DNA of 64,000 nucleotides, from the NCBI GenBank assembly GCA_963978895.1, contig OZ022241.1, forward strand, positions 19,536,273 through 19,600,272. Reading direction: 5' to 3'. Positions 46,822 to 57,506 of the stretch are shown in pieces (the first letter of the stretch is position 1; every line of letters begins with the position of its first letter). The position numbers were made by a program, and so were the translations under genes. The stretch comes from Erpobdella octoculata (lineage: Eukaryota > Annelida > Clitellata > Hirudinida > Erpobdellidae). A model generated the notes under the pieces. That model was not told the origin of the DNA, made no database searches, and saw only the letters and a list, made by a program, of their open reading frames with translations.

Positions 46822-46980
46822 TTCCCGCTCCGCTCATTTTGTGCCCGATTTTAATTTGTTTTCACAACTTTCTTTTCCTGTATGAGAACTACCTCCTTCC
46901 CAAATTTCATCAAGATCGCTCCAGCGGTTTGGATTCCTATAAGAGACAGACTCACACACACAGTCATTTTTAAATCCTTT
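46260..46980 (+). mobile_element. Composite of two ACTAGC-CCCGGCGTTGC repeat copies
   Basis: Head ACTAGCGGAGATACCCGGCG at 46260, then about 12 copies of a CGCTTTCCCGCTCCCGGT-like 18-bp unit (46340-46560). Two different tails follow: one with ACGATCGGATGAATGGTG (about 46710), and after (TA)n another with AAATTTCATCAAGATCGCTC (46900 on). Confidence 0.6.
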
Positions 46981-46991
46981 ATATTATTTTC

Positions 46992-47300
46992 GATTGTCTG
47001 TCTGTCTTCCAGTCACAAACTTTGAGTCTCAAAATTAACTCACTTCCCGTTATCCGATCGAGCTGAAATTTGGCACATCGACTTGGGCTGCGAGACAATT
47101 GAATCTATCAAAATTTCAGTCAAAACGGCCCTCGTCAAAACGGCCCCCGTCAAAACTGCCCCCGTCAAAAGGGTCCATACTTTTGAATTTGAATTTAATT
47201 TTTGAATTTGGCTCTGGGCTTAAAAATAAAAATCTAGGATCGTATATAAAGGATTTATAATAAAAACTTTGTTTTTATGGGTTAGTTTTTTATATATATA
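46992..47300 (+). repeat. ACTAACTTCC-family dispersed repeat, copy 4
   Basis: TGTCTGTCTTCCAGTCACAA, AAATTAACTCACTTCCCGTT and CGATCGAGCTGAAATTTGGC. An internal run of AAACGGCCC(T/C)CGTCA repeats three times (about 47120-47170). Confidence 0.6.
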
Positions 47301-47338
47301 GATAAAAAATTAAAGATAAAACAGGTTATTATTATTAT

Positions 47339-47434
47339 GAGTTTGCCTATCTTCAGTCTGCAGTCTTTTTTGGTACCTTTAATAATTTAATTATGATAGA
47401 AAAGAAAGACTGCAAACTGAAGATAGTCAAACTC
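47339..47434. repeat. Foldback repeat with 30-bp arms
   Basis: The arm at 47339-47368 (GAGTTTGCCTATCTTCAGTC...) and the arm at 47405-47434 are inverted copies matching at 28 of 30 bases, with a 36-base loop. Confidence 0.85.
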
Positions 47435-47619
47435 AGTCTCAAATCAGCAAATGTTAAAAAATAAGTTCATGATATGTTTAAAATTGTAATATGTTGTAGT
47501 CTAAATTACATTTTAATGTGTTTGCTGTTACAAAATAATTTTTCGATCAGTCTGTGAAAATCTGTTCACTGTTTCATTTACTGGAAGTGCAGTAGTTGTT
47601 TTGTTTGTAGATATTCTCA

Positions 47620-47654
<35 letters not shown>

Positions 47655-48491
47655 TACGTATATATATATACGAGATTAAATGGAAGTCGTTATATATTAA
47701 TATATATAAGCATATAATAGATTAGGAATAAATGTAGCACCCCCACCAAAAGAAAAACTCATCATATTTGGAAAAATTGCAGGGCCCTCCGATTTGGTCT
47801 GGGGGCTGAAGCCCCCCTAGTTTCGCCCCTGTCGACAATAAATTTATTCAGATATTCTATGACAGTTTGAACTAGTTGAGCGTCTGTTGCTGGCTTTTCG
47901 CCAACTAGGACTTGCCTTCTACGAGAAACTTGTCTCTTCCTTCCAACTCTTGCCTCTTTGAACGAGAATCGTGTGCCGTGGATAAGTCTTTACACTTTGC
48001 GCAAATCTATCTGTGTAGATCCAAGTGCTCTTCATTTCTACAGTGATGGAGAATGTCTCTGGTTGCTGTGGCTGTTATCACGTCGACAGTTTTTCAGTCA
48101 AACTTTTTTAAATGTTTTGCCCGAATTTTTAAACACTTTTGTCCCCGCCCCCGGCTCGTATGCCTTTGAGTGGCAGCACCAGTTTACTTAATGAACCTGG
48201 TCGGTCAAGCACGAAAAGAAAAATTAAGGACGTGTTAAATCCTTCATTTGTGCATGGAGGGAGATTTTTCTGAAATACCATTTAGATAAAAGGGTTTTAA
48301 ACGGTGCAGTTATGAAAACCATAACGAACTAAAATTGTTTGTGTGCAGGCCGCAATTTCAAATCAAAACATTAATTAAACTTTCTACTTCTACGAAATTA
48401 TAGGTTGCACAAAAAAATCTTTGTCTGTTCTACACAGTGAGAGCGTAGATTTTGGTGGAGAAAAAGTGCTCCCAAATTAACCAAAGCTCAA

Positions 48492-48497
48492 TTTATT
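48492..48497 (-). terminator. Candidate MAU2 polyadenylation signal
   Basis: AATAAA on the minus strand about 170 bases after the predicted MAU2 stop codon. Confidence 0.45.
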
Positions 48498-48667
48498 CAG
48501 AAACATTTACAAGGTCAAAGTTCAAATATGACTTTGACCTCTTGTGCTCGTGAATGAAAACATATGTTGACCAACACCTGAAAATCAGCTGAATGCAGTC
48601 ACACAAAAAAATTTCTGCATAATTAGTAATAAATGACCAGATGTTCAGAAACATCGTGGTGAATTAA

Positions 48668-48736
48668 TTAGTTCATTTGTACAGGATTCCATGGGTCAAC
48701 CAGACAATCATTTGAAATGGATGTTGAGTTAGTAGG
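48668..48736 (-). CDS. MAU2: MAU2 terminal coding exon
   Basis: A 69-nt phase-0 exon with acceptor tcttctcacag, encoding [20 protein letters not shown] then MN and TAA. The W-N-P-V-Q is comparable to the short P-P-P-V-Q tail motif of human MAU2. It is less certain than the other exons because the tail is poorly conserved. Confidence 0.7.
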   Translation of the reverse strand, partial: PTNSTSISNDCLVDPWNPVQMN

Positions 48737-49478
48737 CTGTGAGAAGAAAGGAAATGGGCCATCCGTCCACTGTTAATAAATAATTATTAAATCATCTTTT
48801 CAAAAATTTTTATTTATTAATTTGAAAATATTAATTGAAACAATTTTAAACTGAAAGTATGAAATTATTTATTAGTTATTTTGTTGTGACTTGAACAAAT
48901 ATTATAAAGCAATGAAAAACAAGTTTTTTCACATTGCTTTTACAACTAACCTGTATGAGTTGATGCTCAACCAGCTGTGTAGACTGAAGGTGGTCTTGGA
49001 GTAGTTTTTGTGAAAATGAATCGTGCATCCTGTAACTTTCTGCCTCACTTTGTGGGTTTCCAAGAATTCTATATAAATCTGAAATGTAAATAATATACAA
49101 TAACTTCCAATGATTCAAATTTAGCAAAAATTCAAGTTGAAACAAACATTTTTAGAAATATAGTAACTGTAAATTGAAATAAGCGAAACGTTAATTGAAA
49201 TGTTAAAATTAATTTCTGCTTCAGCTTCTTTATGTTTATGCAGGGATCTAACCACTAACCAGTGAAATGACCAAAAGCTTATTGAAGCAAATATTTTTGA
49301 AAATGAATATGATTGCCATAGTTTATCTAGACTTTAGAGAATTTTTCACAAGCATTTATAATTTTTGAACTGTTTCAGTTTGAATTTGTTTTACATAGTT
49401 CCACCATCAGAAACAAAATATTTTAGTTAAATTCATTTTAATTAATTAGTTTTCTGATACTCAAAGATCTTACATTTT

Positions 49479-49509
<31 letters not shown>

Positions 49510-51580
49510 ATAATTAGTTTCAGTTGAATTAAATTTTTCCGTTTAAATTATCGTTTTGCTGAATTTTTCCTGTTTTTGACCATTTCAGTTTTTGTTAATA
49601 GAAACCACATTGGTATTGAATTAATTATCATAATTAAACAACCCTGATATGATAAATAGTGAGTGTATAAATCTTACTACATCATTATATAATATAATCA
49701 TCATAATAATTGTGACATGACATCATAACCATTATAATCTTAAATAATTGTTCCCTTACCATCCTGAACCGAGCTAACACAAATAACCTTTTAAAACAGC
49801 AGAAGCCCACAACTGAACATGAATATCAGGAATCTTAGCAGCCAATTGCATAGCTGGGCTTACCATGTTTAATGCTTCCTAAAACAAAATTAATTATTTA
49901 CTTTTATAAAATTAACTACAAAATACAAAATGCAATAAAATTGCTCACTAAAACATGTAAGTTTGGATTTATTAAAATCCATCCCATAACATCAACCACA
50001 ATTTCTAAAGAAAATTAATCTGGTTGAGAACCAACCTGACTATTCCCTAGAGAAAGAAAGACATGACCAAGAAGAACAAGGGAACATGAGGTCAATCTGT
50101 TCAAATCTTCTGCATTGGCCATCTTCAAGGATTCTCTCAAGTAACGTCTATTATATACAAAAAAAACATTTACGTCGTTTTAAAAAAATGTATTTATAAT
50201 ATAACTACCTAACATATTTTGAGAAATACTACTTAGAACAATAAAAATAGAGACTATTCTCATACTTGGCATCATGATGCCTTGCTTGAAAAAAGGCTTG
50301 CAATCCTCTGACGTAATAAGTTGAAGCCCTTAATCCATGAGATCTGAAGAAGATTAAATAGAAAATAAATCTAAATTGTTAAAAAGTCAATTAGAATAAA
50401 TTCTAATTGACTTTCTTAACAATTTAGATTCAGAATTCCTTGGCTTTTCATACATAATCACTTTTTTAAGAATTCAGGCTTTTTTTTTAAATCTTCAATT
50501 TTTGTTTCAAATAATTAAAATAATCATTTTAAAAAAATAATAAATTTAAAAGTTGCAAATAAAATGTAGGGTAGAGTGGGGTAAGAAGCCCAGGTGAGGT
50601 AAAACGCCTACGGCGTGTTTAAAGCACCTGCTATATTTTAATGTAGTATGTTTATGGTCTATGCATTGTTTTCAACTTTCTGTGCTGTTTGATGTTAACA
50701 TCGACGATTTTGGTTCACGGCAAGTAAAGTTATATCAATTTTTCATTTTTTGCCTTATTTTGACAATATTTGTGATTTTACAATTAGGCGATTTGTGAAC
50801 TAAAGTGTTATGTGAGCCGATAAAATTACAGCTGTGCAGAAAAGCATCGGCAAGACCTGTTAAATGTTACCTAGATGTGTGAGCAATGTTGAAAGATAAC
50901 AACACTATATCAATTTTAGTTCACATGATTACATTGGGGCAAAACGCCCAGCCTGTAGACGGGGCAAAACGCCCACTGTAGGCGTTTTATAACACCCTTA
51001 AATATCCACAACCCACTAATGTAATAAGTCTGCTAAGGCTGCTACAAAAATTGCTCAAGCAAAGTCTTTTGATGGTTCTCGTTCCTTCATCTGTCCGAAC
51101 TGCGGCTCTGAATCTGAGTAGAAAATGACTTATTTTGCGTTGAACATTAGAATTTTGAATGCTTGCAAATATGCTCGTGTTGTTTAGTCTTGAATGTTTT
51201 TATCGTTTAAATAGTTTTAGAGCTATGGGCTTTTTACCCCTCACAAAAAGGCCTTTTGCCCCACCCATGGGGCAAGACGCCCTTTTTGAGTACCCACAGA
51301 AAAATGCATTTCACACATAACAACAACTATAGGTAGGTATCAGCATGGCATCATTTAATAGCTAAATTAATGAAGCATCAAAATATACAACATTTTTAGT
51401 CATACAATGAAAGACTGTTTCCCTGAAACATGGGCCTCTTGCCCCACTCTACCCTACATGGAAGGAGTTTGTATTTACAGATTTTTATTCCCAACTTATT
51501 TAGTGTAAATAAGTATTTTTTTCATTTTGATTTTGTTTTCGCGTCTTAAAACACATGGTGTAAAAGACTATAAACTATAA

Positions 51581-51612
<32 letters not shown>

Positions 51613-54600
51613 TGTGTGTAAAAAGCCTTTTCCTGTTTTGTAACCTCAGGAGTTAGTTCAGTGAAGTTAGGGAAGTAGAATTAGTCGTTTCGTTGAGATC
51701 TAGAGTTTTAGAGAATAGACTCTGTAGTTAAACAAGTTGACAAAAGTTATCTAATAGAATTAAAATAGTTGTCAGAGTCAAGAGATTTCTGAAACGTGAG
51801 ATATAATTAGATTGAGTCGGCGCGAAAGAAGTACTAAGCCGGAATTATAATTCGAGAAATATTGAGGTTACAGAAAAGAAAAAGGATTGACATATATATA
51901 TATATATATATATATTGTTATAATATTCAGGTTCTTTGAAAATGGTCCTTTATTACTTAGAAGAAATACACACTTAATCAAAAAAACTTGTATCTTAGTA
52001 ACTGTAATTAAGACTGGTTGATTGAAGTTATGTAAACACTCCTGTATATTTTTCTGATCTTTCTTAGTTATGAATCTTCTGAGGTTTATCAGCCTCGATT
52101 ATAAACCATAGATATAAAACTACCCTCTTCTTAATCCTGTTCGTCCCGAACAGTTTCATTGCCTCCATAATATTTGGCAAGGCGGTCAACATGAATTACT
52201 TTCATCTTAGTACGTTGGCCCTTTTGAATCCGGTAGATGACATCATTGATCTTTTTAATAATTCTATATGGTCCTTCCCAGTCTTGTTGAAGTTTAGGTG
52301 ATTTCCCAATTTTACGTTGTGGATTGTAGAACCACACCAAATCATTTTCTTTAAACTCTTTCATATTTGATTGGCGATCATACCGAGTTTTCATTCTTTC
52401 GCTGGCTGCTTTGATCCTATTTCGGGCTACAAAATGAATTTCATTTAACCGAGCCCGCAATTGTGAGGCATACTCGCTTTCCGATTCTACTTTGTCTCCC
52501 GGACTTCCAAACATAAGATCGCAAGGAAGTCGCATCTCCCGTCCAAATAACATTTTACTTGGAGTGGCCTTCGTCGTGTTGTGAACCGATCCTCTGTAAG
52601 CCATCAAAAATAACGGAATGTGTTTATCCCAATCAACTTGGTTTTCACCGACCATCTTAGACAAGTGCTGTTGAATAGTTCGATTAAATCGTTCCACCAT
52701 ACCGTCAGACTGAGGACGAAGGGGAGTTGTGCGGGTTTTATGTATGCCTAAAACACGGCACATTTCTCTAAACAGCTGTGAATCAAAGTTCCTGCCCTGA
52801 TCTGAATGGAGCTCCATTGGTACTCCATAGCGACTAACCCAGCCATCAACAACAACGTTGGCAACTGTCACTGCTTCTTGATTAGGTATAGCAAAAACCT
52901 CTGGCCATTTTGTAAAATAATCTATGACCACAAGAATGTACTTATTGCCAGATTTTGACACTGGAAATGGACCTGCTAAATCTATAGCAATTCTTTCAAA
53001 AGGGGAACCTACATTGTACTGTTGTAAATGGTCCTTTGTTTTAGCGCGTGGTCCTTTACTAGCGGCACAGGTATCACATTTTTTACACCATTCCTCTACA
53101 TCCATCTTACAGTATACCCAATAAAATCTTTGGCGGATCTTGTCCAACGTTTTATTCATCCCTAGATGTCCCCCTGATACTCCGGAGTGCATTTGTTGGA
53201 GCACTTCTGGCACTTTTAATTTTGGAATAATTAATTGCAAAACATTGGTGGAACCATCAGTGCCTTCCCAAATTCTTTTTAGAGATCCGTTTACAATCCT
53301 TAGAGAGTCCCATTGTGCCCAATACGATTTAGTAGCAGGACTCAATTCAGAAATCTCTTGCCAGTCAGGTTTCTTCCCTTCTTCCATCCATCTCAAAATC
53401 GGCCCTATATCATCATCTTTTAACTGTTCGTCTCGAATCACATCATCTGACCAAGTGTCGTCAATTTGAAACCGTACCTGAAAACACTGATTATTCATTT
53501 CCTTCCCCTCCATGCGAATGCAATACTTACATTCATCATTGCAAGGTCGTCGTGACAGTGCGTCAGCATTTTTGTGCTGTTCACCCTTCCGATGCTGAAT
53601 TTCAAACTCGTATGATTGTAAACGTTCGATCCACCTAGCCACTTGTTCTTCTGGATTTTTAAAATTTAAAAGCCATTTCAAAGCAGCGTGATCCGTTCTC
53701 AACAAAAACTTTTGACCATATAAATACCTGTGAAAGTGCTTAATAGAATCAACGATTGCTAATAACTCACGTCTGGTGACGCAATAATTGCGCTCCGGTT
53801 TCGACAAAGTTCTGCTATAATAAGCTATAACCTTTTCATTACCGTCAATAATTTGACTAAGCACTGCCCCTATTCCTTCATTGCTTGCATCTGTGTCTAA
53901 TAGGAAATCTTTTCCAGGGATTGGATACGACAGAACTGGCGTCAAACTCAAAGCTATTTTTAACCGTTCGAACGCCTGTTGATTTGCCTCTGACCAATCA
54001 AACGGTGCATTCTTTTCTGTAAGCTTATATAGTTCCTTTGCAATGCTGGAAAAGCTGGCTACAAATCGTCGATAATATGTGCACAAACCAAGAAAGCTTC
54101 TTAATTCTTGAGAATTTCTCAGAACAGGCCAATGGTTAACCGCTTCAATTTTCTCAGGATCGGTTCCTACCCCTTCGGCAGAAACTATATGACCAAGATA
54201 TTTCACCTTGCTTTTGAAAAGTGCACACTTCGACGGATTTAGCTTCATACCAGCATCTCGGATCCTCTGGAAAACTTCTCCAAGATTGTGTAGATGCTCT
54301 TCAAACGTCTTTCCAACAACAATAATGTCGTCCAAATAAACAAGACACGTTCTCCAATTTAATCCTTGTAACACATACTCCATAAGTCGCTCGAAAGTTG
54401 CGGGTGCGTTGCACAAGCCAAATGGCATCACTGTAAATTGCCACAATCCTTCACCTATTGAAAAGGCAGTTTTCTCGCGATCCTGGGGATGTATTCCCAC
54501 CTGCCAATATCCACTCTTAAGATCTAAAGTAGAAAACATTCGAGATCCCGCAAGTGTATCGATGGTGTCATCGATTCTGGGCAAAGGGTAACTATCTTTT

Positions 54601-57440
54601 TGTGTGACCTCGTTCAGCATTCTGTAGTCGACACAAAAACGTAGCGAGTTATCTTTCTTCCTTACAAGTACTACAGGTGAACTCCATGGACTATTGGATG
54701 GTTCAATAACTCCTTGTTTCTTCATCTTTTCTAGCATCTTTCTAGCTTCTTCTCGTTTTGCCAGTGGAAGCCTTCGTGGCAGTTGACGAATGGGCTCTGT
54801 ATTTCCAGTTCGAATTCGGTGTTCAACGATCTTTGTTTTCCCATTGTCTTCTTCGTCAATAGCTATTATATCACAATATTCTTCAATCAGCTTTTCCGCT
54901 TTGACATAGTCCATTGGTTTTAATGAAGTTTTAGCGGCTTCAAGCAGATTTTGAATTTGCGAGTACTTCATTCTCTTTTTATTATTATTTTTACCAACCA
55001 CTGTGGTACATGCCACTATGTGATCGACTGGGCTGCATACCGCAATCTCATCACCTTTTGTTATTTGCTTTTCGCATTCTGTCACATTCATAACTCTGAC
55101 TGGCACGTAGCTTCCTGACTCCGTTCGTACCAGTGTTTTTCCAATCATTAATCCATGTTTTTCAACTCCGTTCAGGGGCTCGATGAACCCAACAACTCTT
55201 AAGTTTTTCTCATTCTCTATTCTTGCCCAAACCAAAGATTCCGACTGAGCAGGTACAATGATGCTCTTTGTTACCAATACTCGCTTTATCGAATTTGTTT
55301 CGCCTTTATAGCAAACAGGTATTTCCATATTTCCCTGTCTGAATGTTCCCATTTTTAAGTCCACTGCAAATCCCTGAATTCTCATAAAGTCAAGCCCAAG
55401 TAGGCATTCTTCTTCTATATCAGCAACCAAAAACTGATGCTGAAAAGTCTTATTTCCCAGCCTTATTTCAGTTTGAATTTTGCCAACTACTGGAACAAGC
55501 TCTCCTGTTGCAGTCTTTAAATGGATGTGCTTTCCACCTTGTAAAACCTCTCCTTTCGCCAAACAAGGTTTTATGATTGAACAAGAAGCTCCCGTATCAA
55601 TAATAAACTTACAATTTCTCATTCCTAATCTACCTTCCACAAATAAACTAGTTCCTTTTCCAAGAACGGTAACTGGCACAACTCTGCAAGGCAAATTATC
55701 TTTTACCTTCACAGAATCTGATTTTTTCTTGTTGGATTGGGCCTTTATGGGTTTTCCTTGTTTGACATCATTACGCCTACAGTGATCCATTTTCTCCTGT
55801 TGCCTGGGTCTAAACATCTGAATTATACAGTCTTTTTGTAGATGTCCCGGTTTTCCACAACTCCAGCAGCGTGGTGAGCTATTCCCTTTCCAGTTAATTT
55901 TTTCCTTAATAACTCTCCGGACTCGATCATCCAGTTCATCTTCGTCCTTGCTTCCCAATTTTTTTACGTGACGAGACCCATCAGATGGCTCCACAGAGGC
56001 TTCATAATTTATTGCAAATGTCAAAGCTTCGCTGGGACTAGCTACGCGGGCAACCCTAAGAGCCTTTTGGGTTTCAGAGTTCTTCAAGGCTGCTATGAAT
56101 CCATCCGCAATAATTGTATTGAGGACATTTCGAGGGCACAAGGGATATCCCAGATTTGCGAGTCCTTCTATATCCGCTTCCAGCTGTTGCAAGCTTTCTT
56201 CGGGTTTCTGGCGTCGACACTTGAGTTGAGCTCGAAAAATTTCTGGCGCGTGTTGATTACCGAATCTGCTCTCGAGAACCTTCACGATTGCATCGTAATC
56301 ATCACTATCTGCAATAAGCTCGAGAAGCTGTAAGGCTTCTCCCCTCAAAGAAAATACCAGATTTTCCGCCTTCTGCTGGCTGGTTAACCAATTATTTTTC
56401 CTGGCAGCAATTTCAAATTGAGCTTTGTAGACGGACCATGACACAGTGCCATCAAAAGCCGGGGTCTTGGCATGTTCAACGGAATGAATTCTTTCTTGGA
56501 TATGGCAACCATTCTGTACTTGTTTGACCATATTGTTCAATCTTGTTTCGATTTCTCCGACGTTTTCTTTCACCAGCTTCTCTAGGTTACTGACTCTGTT
56601 TTCAACTTCTGATAAACGAAGCCGATCGTCAATAATTAGCTCTTCAATTCTTCGTTGCGCTGCTCTGTTCTCTTCTTGTGCTGCTCTGTTTTCTTCTTGT
56701 GCTGCTCTGTTTTCTTCTTGTGCTGCTATGCTTTCCTCTCTCATCAATGTCATCAATTCCATTGGGGTTTTGATTTCAAACTCAAAAGTATCTGGGTCTT
56801 TTCCTTCACCTTCGAGAGATTGTTGCAGCCTTTCTTTTAGCTCGTTCTTTTTGCCAATAGTAGATAAACCCCTCAGAAGAAGCTGCCCTTTTAAATCTGA
56901 GCACTTCAATTCTTCCAAAGTAATTAAACCCATTTCCAAAAGTATCCTGCTTCTGACACCAGTTGTTATAATATTCAGGTTCTTTGAAAATGGTCCTTTA
57001 TTACTTAGAAGAAATACACACTTAATCAAAAAAACTTGTATCTTAGTAACTGTAATTAAGACTGGTTGATTGAAGTTATGTAAACACTCCTGTATATTTT
57101 TCTGATCTTTCTTAGTTATGAATCTTCTGAGGTTTATCAGCCTCGATTATAAACCATAGATATAAAAATATATATATATATATATATACATAGATATACG
57201 CCGACCAATTAGAACAAAGGTATATATACAAAGACCAATCAGGATACACGTATATATATATATATATAGACCAATCAGGATACATATACAAGCGACGCAT
57301 ATACATAATACACTAATTAACATAATAAGAAATACTAAAATAAGCTATTTACACAAATATACGTAAGATGAGCCATCTTCATCTTACAATATATATATAT
57401 ATATATAAATTATACCTCTTTGTACATAAACATTAATCTC

Positions 57441-57506
<66 letters not shown>

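Larger units (their letters stand above)
43691..48491. other. Region between the converging groucho and MAU2 ends
   Basis: No gene is seen. The region is dominated by dispersed repeats and MITEs listed separately (44136-44420, 45032-46100, 46260-46980, 46992-47300, 47339-47434). 43691-44130, 44430-45030 and 47440-48490 hold nothing I recognise apart from a (CA)n run at about 47622-47650 and a GCAGGGCCCTCCGATTTGGT repeat-like block near 47780. Confidence 0.6.
51916..57167 (-). mobile_element. Full-length Ty3/gypsy LTR retrotransposon
   Basis: A complete element of 5252 bp lies in MAU2 intron 9, in the same orientation as MAU2. It has two 204-bp LTRs that look identical by eye, a tRNA-type primer-binding site, one uninterrupted gag-pol frame and a polypurine tract. 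Both outer edges are in (TA)n, so a target-site duplication cannot be told from the microsatellite. The element ends in CA next to the PBS on its own strand, but the other LTR end (TTTTATATC) is not canonical TG. The order RT-RNase H-integrase with a single-frame gag-pol identifies a Ty3/gypsy (Metaviridae) retrotransposon. No envelope-like frame is present. Confidence 0.95.

Noticed and set aside
48876..48950. Read-through C-terminus of MAU2 (VSCKSNVKK...) to a stop at 48876
   Set aside because: A strong donor (CAG|gttagt) precedes it, and a phase-0 exon with a family-like W-N-P-V-Q ending is found at 48668-48736.
56934..57029. Upstream ATG extending gag-pol by 32 residues
   Set aside because: It lies inside the 5' LTR and spans the primer-binding site. 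The next ATG at 56933 begins directly after the PBS and gives the SAP-like start.
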